Origin: an uncultured Lysobacteraceae bacterium
Lineage (GTDB): Bacteria; Pseudomonadota; Gammaproteobacteria; Xanthomonadales; Xanthomonadaceae
DNA length: 7,853 nt
Assembly (NCBI GenBank): GCA_946482565.1
Contig: CAMLSB010000081.1
Coordinates: 1-7,853, forward strand
Direction of reading: 5' to 3'
This document shows positions 1 to 6,257 of the stretch, piece by piece. The translations under genes were made by a program, and so were the position numbers. The notes under the pieces were generated by a model that saw only the letters and a program-made list of their open reading frames with translations, did not search any database and was not told the DNA's origin. The number at the start of each line of letters is the position of its first letter. The first letter of the stretch is position 1.

Positions 1-644
1 CGCGCTTCCTCAGCCTCGAAGGCGGCGAGGGCGCGGGCAAGACCACGGTGCTCAAGGCCCTGCGCGCCGAACTCGAGGCCGATGGCAGCGAAGTCGTGTG
101 CACGCGTGAACCCGGCGGCACGCCGCTGGCCGAGAAGATCCGCGCGCTGCTGCTCGATCCCGCGCACGAGCCGCCGACGCCCGAAACCGAATTGCTGCTG
201 ATGTTCGCTTCGCGCGCGCAGCACGTCGCCGAAACCGTGCGCCCCGCGCTCGAGCGCGGGGCGTGGGTGGTCAGCGACCGCTTCACCGATTCCAGCTACG
301 CCTACCAGGGCGGCGGGCGCGGCCTCGATCCGGCGTTCATCGCCGAGCTCGAGCGTCGCGTCGTCGGCCTGCAACCGGGCCTCACGCTGCTGCTCGACCT
401 CGGCGTCGACGAAGGCCGCGCCCGTGCGCGCGGACGCGACCTGTTCGACGCCGGCTCCCCGGAGTCGGGCCCCGACCGCATCGAGCGCGAACACGACACG
501 TTCTTCGAGCGCGTGCGCGCCGCGTTCCTCGCGCGCGCCGCCGCCGATCCTTCGCGCTTCCGCATCCTCGACGCCACGCGACCCGCCGACGTCGTCGCCG
601 CGGATGCCGTGGCCGCGCTGCGCGCGTGGCGGGATGGCGCATGA
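1..644 (+). CDS. tmk: Thymidylate kinase (dTMP kinase), 5' end cut by window edge
   Basis: Phosphorylates dTMP to dTDP with ATP in the cytoplasm, the committed step to dTTP. The reading frame is open from position 3 and starts RFLSLEGGEGAGKTT, so the P-loop (GGEGAGKTT, about 21-50) is present and only a few N-terminal residues lie outside the window. A GTG at 48 falls inside the P-loop and cannot be the true start. Further family marks are the TREPGGTPLAEKIR segment that follows the P-loop region, the DRF motif in SDRFTDSSYAYQGGGR (thymidylate-site region), and an arginine-rich LID segment (GRARARGRD) followed by DRIERE. About 214 residues are visible, close to the usual 205-230. The gene ends at TGA 642-644, 27 nt before holB in the same frame, as expected for a shared transcript. 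Identification is firm. Confidence 0.96.
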   Translation, partial: RFLSLEGGEGAGKTTVLKALRAELEADGSEVVCTREPGGTPLAEKIRALLLDPAHEPPTPETELLLMFASRAQHVAETVRPALERGAWVVSDRFTDSSYAYQGGGRGLDPAFIAELERRVVGLQPGLTLLLDLGVDEGRARARGRDLFDAGSPESGPDRIEREHDTFFERVRAAFLARAAADPSRFRILDATRPADVVAADAVAALRAWRDGA

Positions 645-671
645 ACGGGCTGCCCGCGTGAGCATGCCGTC

Positions 672-1730
672 GTGAGCATCGCCCCGCTGCCCGCGTTCGC
701 CCCATGGCAACAGCGCGCCTACGACCAGGCCGCCGCCGCGCTCGACGCCGGCCGCCTCGGCCACGCGCTGCTGTTCTGCGGCCCGGCGCAGCTGGGCAAG
801 CGCATCGTCGCCGAGCGCCTCGCGCAGCGCGTGCTGTGCCAGGCGCGCGCGCCGGGCGAGGCGCCCTGCGGCCGCTGCCGCAGCTGCACGCTGTTCGCCG
901 CGCGCGTGCAGGCCGATCCGCCGGAACTGCGCCCCGATGGCACGCTCGCGCATCCGTGGGGCCGGCCCGGCCATCCCGACGTGCGCTTCATCGGCTACGC
1001 GATCAACGAACGTACCGGCAAGGCGCGCACCGAGATCGTGATCGACCAGGTGCGCGTGCTGTCGCAGGCGCTCGCGCTCACGCCGCAGATGGGCGTGGCC
1101 CAGGTCTCGCTGGTCGAACCTGCCGACGCGCTCGGACACGCTGCCGCGAACGCGCTGCTGAAGACGCTCGAAGAGCCGCAGCCCGGCCGCTACCTGTGGC
1201 TGGTCGCGTCCGAGCCGGCGCGCCTGCCGGCGACGATCCGCAGCCGCTGCCAGAAGCTCGAGTTCCGGTTGCCGCCGCGCGACGAGGCGCTGGCCTGGCT
1301 GCGTGCGCAGGGCCACGACGCGAAGGTCGCGAACGAAGCGCTCGACGCCGCGCGCGGCCATCCCGGCAGGGCCGCCGCATGGCTGGCCGGCGATGGGCTC
1401 GCCCTGCGCCGCGAGGTCGCGAAGGACCTCGATGCGCTCGCGCGCGGCGACGCCTCGGCCGCCGCCACCGCGCAGCGCTGGACCGGCGACGAGCAGGCCG
1501 CGCTGCGGCTGCGCTTCGCCGCCGACCTCGCGCTCGAGCAGGCCGCCAGGAACCAGTCCGCGCCGGACCCGTCCGCCGACTTGACCGCATCGGCCCGAAC
1601 CCGCAGGCTGGCCGCGTGGTTCGACGCCGCGAACCGCACCGCCGCGCTACTGCGCACGCAGGTGCGCGCGGACCTCGCGGTGGCGGAATTGCTATTGGCT
1701 TGGCCGTCGCAGGCCAGGGGAACGAGATGA
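672..1730 (+). CDS. holB: DNA polymerase III subunit delta' (clamp loader)
   Basis: Part of the clamp-loader complex that places the beta clamp on primed DNA. The 352-residue protein shows the AAA+ delta' layout. It has a degenerate Walker A (GPAQLGKR, residues 37-44), which in delta' does not hydrolyse ATP. A four-cysteine zinc module follows (C56, C66, C69, C72), then the conserved ANALLKTLEEP (158-168) and the SRC motif (S191-C193), which carries the arginine finger used in trans in the clamp loader. The C-terminal third is Ala/Arg-rich and helical, as expected for the collar domain. GTG at 672 is the only usable start in frame after the tmk stop; its Shine-Dalgarno is weak. An ATG at 664 is in another frame and stops after three codons. 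The 3' end overlaps pilZ by ATGA, which suggests translational coupling. The position between tmk and pilZ is typical of proteobacteria. Confidence 0.95.
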   Translation: MSIAPLPAFAPWQQRAYDQAAAALDAGRLGHALLFCGPAQLGKRIVAERLAQRVLCQARAPGEAPCGRCRSCTLFAARVQADPPELRPDGTLAHPWGRPGHPDVRFIGYAINERTGKARTEIVIDQVRVLSQALALTPQMGVAQVSLVEPADALGHAAANALLKTLEEPQPGRYLWLVASEPARLPATIRSRCQKLEFRLPPRDEALAWLRAQGHDAKVANEALDAARGHPGRAAAWLAGDGLALRREVAKDLDALARGDASAAATAQRWTGDEQAALRLRFAADLALEQAARNQSAPDPSADLTASARTRRLAAWFDAANRTAALLRTQVRADLAVAELLLAWPSQARGTR

Positions 1731-2086
1731 ACGCCAACACAGGCGGTGGGGCACGACAGGGTTTCCTGTCGCTCCAGCTCAAGGACAAGGCGCACCTGTA
1801 CGGCGCCTACATGCCGTACCTGAAATCGGGCGGTATCTTCGTGCCGACCAACAAGCGCTTCGCGCTCGGCGACGAAGTGTTCGTGATGCTCACCCTGCCC
1901 GAATCGAGCGAGCGCCTGCCGGTACCCGGCAAGGTCGTCTGGATCACGCCGCTGGGCGCGCAGGGCAACCGCGCCGCCGGCGTCGGCGTGCAGTTCGCCG
2001 ATGGCGGCGACAGCGAGGTGCTGCGCGGCAAGATCGAGGCTTTGCTCGCCGGCACCAACGCGGACAAGCCGACGCAGACGATGTAG
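1727..2086 (+). CDS. pilZ: Type IV pilus assembly protein PilZ (c-di-GMP-independent type)
   Basis: A small cytoplasmic protein of 119 residues needed for type IV pilus biogenesis and twitching. In Xanthomonas the orthologue is known to bridge the pilus ATPase PilB and the EAL protein FimX. The sequence is a single PilZ beta-barrel: GFLSLQL (12-18), YMPYLKSGGIFVPT (28-41), LGDEVFVMLTLP, GKVVWITP, then AGVGVQF and a C-terminal helix ending DKPTQTM. The c-di-GMP signature is missing: there is no RxxxR before the barrel (a lone R10), and the usual D/N-x-S-x-x-G reads Y31-L-K33-S-G-G36. This matches the founding PilZ subfamily, which does not bind the nucleotide itself. The start ATG (1727) overlaps the holB stop and is preceded by AGGGGAA at 1716-1722, a good Shine-Dalgarno. 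It is the last gene of the operon, with a terminator 16 nt downstream. Confidence 0.94.
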   Translation: MNANTGGGARQGFLSLQLKDKAHLYGAYMPYLKSGGIFVPTNKRFALGDEVFVMLTLPESSERLPVPGKVVWITPLGAQGNRAAGVGVQFADGGDSEVLRGKIEALLAGTNADKPTQTM

Positions 2087-2102
2087 CCATCCGATATTCG
2101 CA

Positions 2103-2130
2103 AAAAAGGCCCGACTAGCCGGGCCTTTTT
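2103..2130. terminator. Symmetric intrinsic terminator between convergent pilZ and the lipoprotein gene
   Basis: A perfect inverted repeat has an 11-nt left arm AAAAAGGCCCG (2103-2113), a 6-nt loop (2114-2119) and a right arm CGGGCCTTTTT (2120-2130). The GC core (GGCCCG/CGGGCC) is followed by five T on the + strand. On the - strand the A-tract gives the matching T-run. It therefore ends the pilZ transcript from the left and can also end the lipoprotein transcript from the right, whose stop lies 17 nt away. Confidence 0.92.
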
Positions 2131-2147
2131 CATCGAACGGGCGCCCT

Positions 2148-2768
2148 CTATCTGCCGTACGAGTTGAGCAGTCCTGCACATGCATTGCAGGGCGTGCTCG
2201 ATGGAGCTTGAGACGGCGCGGGTTGCGGACTGGAGGGCTGCCGCATTGGTGCTGGCTGAGGATCAGGGCCGGGAGCGATTTTGGCCGGGTCAGGCTGGGG
2301 CGGAGCCACGGTAGACATGGGCGCGCTATACGCCATTGCATCCGGCACGTAAATCGCGAGAGCCGTACCTTCCTTCACCATCACTGGAGCCGCAACGGCG
2401 AAGCCACTCCCGTAACCGGTGTAAGACCCCCGGGAGCCGTACACATTCGCAGTTGCGAAGCTGTTGACCACGGATCCGCGCTGGACGCTCCCGATACCTT
2501 GGATCAGCACGCCGTTGGCTCCCAAGGATGCAGCTTCTTCCTTGAGTCGCTCAATCACCTTGTTGGTTTTTTGCTGGTTGGTCAGCGCAAAGGATCCTTC
2601 GCTGCTCGTTTCCAGTATCGCCACCTTCTCGAATTGCGTCGGTGGGTCGATGTATATCCGTACGAGTCCTGGATCTATCTCAGGGCGCTGTGTGCCTACA
2701 AGAACGTGCGACGTGGCGCAGCCGCCCAGAAGCAAACAGAACGCGACGACGCGAAGAATGTTGTTCAT
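2148..2768 (-). CDS. Uncharacterised outer-envelope lipoprotein with Pro-rich tail
   Basis: The product is a 206-residue predicted lipoprotein of unknown function. The signal peptide has one basic residue, a hydrophobic stretch (VVAFCLLL) and lipobox LGGC with the acylated cysteine at C17. The start ATG at 2766-2768 is set by GGGGAA (2774-2779) five bases upstream and by the signal-peptide length; the frame stays open upstream but without coding character. Residues 30-93 look like a folded domain (RIYIDPPTQFEKVAILE, then ERLKEEAASLGANGVL). The K/R-EEA-x-LGAN-x-V pattern resembles YbjQ/DUF4156-like small envelope domains, but this is a guess from pattern alone. Residues 94-125 are Gly/Ser-rich, 156-193 are Pro-rich, and the tail carries CxxC (C194, C197). 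Base use differs sharply from its neighbours, with ATA, GTA and GGA codons. No convincing promoter was found in 2769-2876; residual read-through from the tRNA is possible. Confidence 0.82.
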   Translation of the reverse strand: MNNILRVVAFCLLLGGCATSHVLVGTQRPEIDPGLVRIYIDPPTQFEKVAILETSSEGSFALTNQQKTNKVIERLKEEAASLGANGVLIQGIGSVQRGSVVNSFATANVYGSRGSYTGYGSGFAVAAPVMVKEGTALAIYVPDAMAYSAPMSTVAPPQPDPAKIAPGPDPQPAPMRQPSSPQPAPSQAPSSTPCNACAGLLNSYGR

Positions 2769-2876
2769 GACTGTTCCCCGGCAAATCCCCATCGCAGGAT
2801 AGGACATCACATGCCGTCTGGTTGCTGCAGTGCGGGACCGAGCCACGGGGTCCGGGGGTGTTCCCTGTTGGGCAGC

Positions 2877-2917
2877 AAAAAGGCCGGATTTCCATTTCGC
2901 AATGGAACATCCGGCCT
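2877..2917 (-). terminator. Long-stem intrinsic terminator of the tRNA-Ala gene
   Basis: Read on the - strand, arm 2917-2901 pairs with arm 2896-2881 through about 16 base pairs (AGGCCGGAT outer arm, CCATT inner arm). There is one bulged base at 2908 and a 4-nt loop (2897-2900). The stem closes into a run of five T (2881-2877) on that strand. It begins 27 nt beyond the tRNA 3' end, the right place to end the tRNA transcript. The stem is longer than most intrinsic terminators. On the + strand the T-run is broken (CTCTT), so it should act mainly on the - strand. Confidence 0.88.
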
Positions 2918-2943
2918 CTTCGAAAGTTTCCTGCGAACGAAAA

Positions 2944-3019
2944 TGGTGGAGCGGAGGGGGATCGAACCCCTGACCTTCGCGATGCGAACGCGACGCTCTC
3001 CCAGCTGAGCTACCGCCCC
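2944..3019 (-). tRNA. tRNA-Ala, anticodon CGC
   Basis: The 76-nt - strand sequence folds into a complete cloverleaf. The acceptor stem is GGGGCGG/CCGCTCC, the D arm GCTC..GAGC, the anticodon stem TCGCG/CGCGA with loop TTCGCAT, and the T arm AGGGG-TTCGATC-CCCCT. It ends in discriminator A and an encoded CCA. Loop positions 34-36 read CGC, decoding GCG (Ala), a codon used heavily in this GC-rich genome. Acceptor position 3 is G and position 70 is U, the wobble pair that is the main identity element for alanyl-tRNA synthetase, so the assignment agrees from two sides. A promoter and a terminator flank it, making it a single-gene transcript or one also reached from rnd. Confidence 0.97.
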
Positions 3020-3032
3020 ACGTGACCCGCAG

Positions 3033-3052
3033 CCCCGGCTCTGGGACCGGGG
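3033..3052 (-). other. Hairpin in the 5' leader of the tRNA-Ala transcript
   Basis: Between the -10 element and the mature tRNA end lies CCCCGG (3052-3047 on the - strand) facing CCGGGG (3038-3033), extendable by a U-G pair, with a 6-8 nt loop. It would form in the roughly 34-nt leader removed by RNase P. There is no T-run, so it is not a terminator. A role in leader processing is inference. Confidence 0.5.
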
Positions 3053-3060
3053 AGCCGCGC

Positions 3061-3089
3061 ATTATACGGATGCAGGCTGGACGTCGCCA
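3061..3089 (-). promoter_or_regulatory. Sigma70-type promoter of tRNA-Ala
   Basis: On the - strand a perfect -10 box TATAAT (3066-3061) has a weak -35 candidate TGGCGA (3089-3084) at 17-bp spacing. It is followed by a GC-only discriminator (GCGCGGC), a feature of stringently controlled stable-RNA promoters. It lies about 40 nt upstream of the mature tRNA end. TATAAT stands out strongly in such GC-rich DNA. Confidence 0.75.
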
Positions 3090-3108
3090 GCCATGAGGCG
3101 TGATCGCG

Positions 3109-4227
3109 TCAGGGCGCGGCCGTGGTCGCCGCCGGCGCGGCCAGCAGCGGCGCCAGCCGCGGTTCCAGCAAGCTGCGCCGCCAGCCCGACAACGGCCCCG
3201 GCCAGTCGGCGAGGCCGTCGGCGCGGGCATCCAGCAGCGCCTGCAGCCAGCGCCGCGAGGCGAGCACGCCGTCGGGCAGGCCCAGTTCGGCGCTGAGCGC
3301 GGCGACGGCGTCCTGCAGGCCGCGCATGCGCGCCTTGTCGCGATCGTCAGCGCGCGCCAGCGGTGCGCTGGCCTCGTCGGGCAGCGGCGTGTCGAGCGCG
3401 GCCCAGATCGCGTCGCCGAGCGCGCGCGGCGACTTCGGCGTCGCCTCGAGCTGGCGCTGCAGCGCGGCGCGATCGGCCGGCGGCTTGCGGGCGAGGGCGG
3501 TGGCGAGTTCGTTGTCCAGGATCCAGCTGCGCGGGCGATCGGTGCGGCGCGCATGGTCGTCGCGCCAGCGCAGCAGGCGCAGCAGGCGCTGTTGCGCCGG
3601 GGCGTCGAGGAATTGCGCCGAGCGCATCGACAGGTGCGGCCAGCGCTCCAGCGCGTCGTCCGCGGCCGCGGCGAGCGTGCGCCCGGCGTCCTCGCGCAGC
3701 CAGCCGTCGCGGCCCAGCGCCGCCAGCTTCGCGGACAGCAGGTCGTGCAGCGCGAACAGGTGCAGCACGTCGTCGGCGGCGTATTCGAGCTGCGATGGGG
3801 ACAGGGGGCGCCGCAGCCAGTCGGAGCGGGTTTCGCCCTTCGGCAGTGCGACGCCGAGCAAGTCCTGCACGAGGCGCTGGTAGCCGGCACCGGCGGCGAC
3901 GCCGGCGAGCGCGGCAGCGACCTGGGTGTCGAACAGCGGCGCCGGCAAGACGCCGCAGGTGTACTTCAGCGCGACGAGGTCCTCGCTGGCGCTGTGCATC
4001 ACCTTGAGCACGGCCGGATCGGCGAGCATCGGCGCCAGCGCCTCGGCGATGCCCGGCGCCAGCGTGTCCACCAGCAGGATGTCGCCGCCTTCCAGGGCGA
4101 CCTGGACGAGGGCGAGTTTCGGCCACCAGGTGCGCTCGCGCACGAATTCGGTGTCCAGGCCCACGCGGGGCGGGGCGGCGCGCAATCGCGCGGCCAGTTC
4201 GGCGGGGTCGTCGATCCAGAGGCTCAC
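3109..4227 (-). CDS. rnd: Ribonuclease D
   Basis: A 3'-5' exoribonuclease that trims the 3' ends of tRNA precursors and other stable RNAs in the cytoplasm. The 372-residue protein has the DEDDy exonuclease domain complete: Exo I D25-T-E27 in GLDTEFVRERTWWP, Exo II D83 in HSASEDL, and Exo III Y149 and D153 in YAADDVLHL. An HRDC domain follows at about 208-285 (helical, with the conserved LRLLRWRDDHAR region), then a second helical C-terminal HRDC-like part and an Ala/Thr-rich tail. Length and layout match RNase D of other gammaproteobacteria. The start is GTG (4225-4227), placing the first residues as MSLWIDDPAEL in line with the family. The Shine-Dalgarno is weak. It is divergent from the SUMF-domain gene and lies directly upstream of tRNA-Ala on the same strand, without a visible terminator between. 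Confidence 0.96.
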   Translation of the reverse strand: MSLWIDDPAELAARLRAAPPRVGLDTEFVRERTWWPKLALVQVALEGGDILLVDTLAPGIAEALAPMLADPAVLKVMHSASEDLVALKYTCGVLPAPLFDTQVAAALAGVAAGAGYQRLVQDLLGVALPKGETRSDWLRRPLSPSQLEYAADDVLHLFALHDLLSAKLAALGRDGWLREDAGRTLAAAADDALERWPHLSMRSAQFLDAPAQQRLLRLLRWRDDHARRTDRPRSWILDNELATALARKPPADRAALQRQLEATPKSPRALGDAIWAALDTPLPDEASAPLARADDRDKARMRGLQDAVAALSAELGLPDGVLASRRWLQALLDARADGLADWPGPLSGWRRSLLEPRLAPLLAAPAATTAAP

Positions 4228-4310
4228 CGTGCACAGCCTACCGGTTGCCGCCGGCCTCGCCTATGGCAAAGTGCAGGCGATCGATCCGCCCGCGTCGCGG
4301 GCCAGCCATG

Positions 4311-4324
4311 GGAGTGGGCGTTTG
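4311..4324 (+). promoter_or_regulatory. Shine-Dalgarno and TTG start of the SUMF-domain gene
   Basis: GGAG (4311-4314) precedes a TTG (4322-4324) by seven bases. From this TTG the product begins with a proper lipoprotein signal peptide. The longer open frame to the left runs antisense through rnd. The only other nearby candidate, GTG at 4271, has no clear Shine-Dalgarno and would add a charged 17-residue extension before the signal peptide. Confidence 0.65.
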
Positions 4325-6220
4325 CGCGCCAGCCGTACCGCCATCGCCGGATTGCCAGGCTTCGCGGCCGTCGCGCTGCTGCTGGCGTTCGCGTTCGCGT
4401 TCGTGGCGGGATGCGACCGCGACGCCGTCCCGCCGCCCCCAGCCAAACGGCCTGCCGTGGTGCGCGACGCCGCCGGGCACGTGATCATCGAGGGCGACGA
4501 CAGCATCGCTGCGTCGCTCACCTGGGAACCGCCCGCGGCCGCAGTGCCGGCGGACGGACTCGATGCCGCGCGCAAGGCCGCTGCCAAGGCGCTGGCGGCC
4601 GGCAACCTGCATGCGGATGCGACGTCGGCGATCCCGCTGTACCTGGCGATCCTCCAGCAGGTGCCCGACGACGCGAAGGCGCGCGAGGGCCTCCAGCGTG
4701 CGACCGCGGCCGTCGTGGCCGAGGGCGACGCGGCGCTCGCCGGCGCCGGCGACGACATCGAGGCGCTGCGGCAGGCGCACCAGGCCGCAGCGGTGCTGCG
4801 TGCGGTCGCACCGCGCGACGCAGCGACCGTCGCCTACCTGGAACGCGTCGACCGCGCGGACCAGCTCTGGGAACTCAACCGCGGCGCCGAAACCGAGTTG
4901 CGCGAGGGCCGCCTCGGCGAGGAAGGTTCGGGCGGCGCGCTGTCGCGCCTGCGCGAGGCGCTGCGGCTCCAGCCCGGCCAGCCGCGCGCGATGCAGGGCC
5001 TCGCCGCGGTCGAAAGCGGCTTGATCCGCCGCGCCGAGGAAGCGGGCGCGCGCGGCGATTTCGGTGCCGCGAAGCGCTGGCTCGGCCTCGCCGCGCTGGT
5101 GCGCCCGCGCAACGGCACCGGCACGATCGAGGACGCGCGCGCGCGCGTCGCCGCGATGCGCGCGGCACGCATCCTGCGCCTGCGCGACGAAGGCCTGCAG
5201 GCGCTGCGCGAGCACGGCAACGCGAACGACCTCGCGCTCGCGCGCAACCGCCTGGCCGAACTGCTGCGCATCGCGGATCCGGGCGATCCCGCCGCGGCGG
5301 AACTGCGCGAGCGCATCGAGCTCGCGAGCCACTACGGCGTGTTCCATCCCGGCCAGGCGTTCACCGACGCGCTCGGGCAGGGCGCGCGCGGTCCGGAGAT
5401 GATCGTGGTGCCGCATGGCGCGTTCCGGATGGGCGCTGCGCCCGAAGAACCCGGGGCCAGCGATGCCGAGCGCCCACAGCATTACATCCGGTTCGGCCGC
5501 GGCTTCGCGCTGTCGCGCACGGAAGTCACGGTCGGCGAGTTCCGCCGGTTCGTCACGGCCACCGGCTACCGGCCGACGGCGACGCGGCGCGGCTATTCGA
5601 TGGCCTATGACGCGCGCAGCGGCAATTTCGTGCGCAGCACCGGGGTGGACTGGCGCAGCGCCTACGACGGCGGCACGGCCCGCGACGACATGCCCGTGGT
5701 CCACGTCAGCGCACGCGATGCCGATGCCTACGCGGAGTGGCTCGCGAAGCAGAGCCACCAGCGCTACCACGTGCCGAGCGAGGCGCAATTCGAATACGCA
5801 CTGCGCGCGGGCAGCCGGATGCTGTACCCCTGGGGCGCCGGCGCGCCGGCGCCGCGCACCGGCAACCTGACCGGCAGCCTCGACGTGGGGCCCAACGGGC
5901 GCCGCTGGCACAACGCGTTCCCCGGCTACGGCGACGGATCCTGGGGACCGGCGCCGGTCGGCCGTTTCCGCGCGAATGCATACGGCCTTCACGACATGGC
6001 CGGCAATGTCAGCGAATGGGTCGCCGACTGCTGGCATGACGGTTACCGCCGCGCGCCAGACGATGGCGATGCCTGGGTGAACCCCGGATGCCGCGTGCGC
6101 ACGATGCGCGGCGGCGCCTGGGCCAGTTCGCCCGACCAGACACGTTCCGCGTGGCGCGCGCCGGCACGCGTGGACACGACCAACGCGCGCCTCGGGTTCC
6201 GGGTGGCGCGCGAACTTTAG
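4322..6220 (+). CDS. SUMF1/FGE-like domain lipoprotein with helical TPR-like N-terminal half
   Basis: A 632-residue predicted lipoprotein. The signal peptide has Arg residues 2 and 5, a hydrophobic AAVALLLAFAFAF stretch and lipobox VAGC with C31. A short Pro-rich linker follows. Residues about 80-350 are almost entirely helical and Ala/Leu/Arg-rich with TPR-like pieces such as ALSRLREALRLQPGQPRA. From about 357 to the end comes a formylglycine-generating-enzyme-like (SUMF1, C-type-lectin-type) domain: EMIVVPHGAFRMG, EVTVGEFRRFV (from E401), YHVPSEAQFEYALRAG, LHDMAGNVSEWVADCW (G561-W566 core), MRGGAWASSP and the closing LGFRVAREL. The two catalytic cysteines of true FGEs should lie just after W600; here that stretch is SSPDQTRSAWR, without cysteine. 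It is therefore probably not a sulfatase-activating enzyme but a binding or other SUMF-fold protein. The true substrate is unknown. The M48 peptidase gene follows after 37 bp. Confidence 0.88.
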   Translation: MRASRTAIAGLPGFAAVALLLAFAFAFVAGCDRDAVPPPPAKRPAVVRDAAGHVIIEGDDSIAASLTWEPPAAAVPADGLDAARKAAAKALAAGNLHADATSAIPLYLAILQQVPDDAKAREGLQRATAAVVAEGDAALAGAGDDIEALRQAHQAAAVLRAVAPRDAATVAYLERVDRADQLWELNRGAETELREGRLGEEGSGGALSRLREALRLQPGQPRAMQGLAAVESGLIRRAEEAGARGDFGAAKRWLGLAALVRPRNGTGTIEDARARVAAMRAARILRLRDEGLQALREHGNANDLALARNRLAELLRIADPGDPAAAELRERIELASHYGVFHPGQAFTDALGQGARGPEMIVVPHGAFRMGAAPEEPGASDAERPQHYIRFGRGFALSRTEVTVGEFRRFVTATGYRPTATRRGYSMAYDARSGNFVRSTGVDWRSAYDGGTARDDMPVVHVSARDADAYAEWLAKQSHQRYHVPSEAQFEYALRAGSRMLYPWGAGAPAPRTGNLTGSLDVGPNGRRWHNAFPGYGDGSWGPAPVGRFRANAYGLHDMAGNVSEWVADCWHDGYRRAPDDGDAWVNPGCRVRTMRGGAWASSPDQTRSAWRAPARVDTTNARLGFRVAREL

Positions 6221-6225
6221 GCAGC

Positions 6226-6240
6226 GCGGCCGCCGGCCGC
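6226..6240 (+). other. GC-only hairpin between the SUMF-domain and M48 genes
   Basis: GCGGCC (6226-6231) and GGCCGC (6235-6240) form a 6-bp stem with a 3-nt loop, ending five bases before the GGAGG Shine-Dalgarno of the peptidase gene. It has no T-run and is not an intrinsic terminator. It might affect mRNA stability or ribosome loading, but such short stems are common by chance in DNA this GC-rich. Confidence 0.35.
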
Positions 6241-6257
6241 CGAATGGAGGCGAGCGC

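Noticed and set aside
2769..2876. A promoter for the lipoprotein gene (TATCCT-like -10 on the - strand)
   Set aside because: The -10 match is partial and no acceptable -35 lies at 16-18 bp, so it does not rise above chance.
2822..3025. Small + strand open frame giving a peptide that contains AEGDRTPDLRDANATLSQL, and the overlapping frame with MVERRGIEPLTFA
   Set aside because: These are the antisense translations of the tRNA-Ala gene; such peptides are a well-known recurring misannotation.
2148..3890. A 580-codon open frame on the - strand joining the lipoprotein to the rnd region
   Set aside because: Only the last 206 codons have protein character and a start with Shine-Dalgarno. The rest runs through the tRNA and terminator and overlaps rnd in a shifted frame with Arg/Ser/Pro-rich junk.
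3926..4321. Extension of the SUMF-domain gene to a start at 3926
   Set aside because: This would overlap rnd antisense for 300 bp and bury the lipoprotein signal peptide in the middle of the protein.
5116..5170. Runs of alternating GC (GCGCGCGC) as possible repeats or Z-DNA sites
   Set aside because: They lie inside a coding frame and follow from Ala/Arg codons in a GC-rich genome; there is no repeat unit beyond that.
3100..5610. An 836-codon open frame on the + strand
   Set aside because: It runs antisense to rnd and out of frame through the SUMF-domain gene. Its Arg/Ala/Gly-rich composition is typical of shadow frames in GC-rich DNA.
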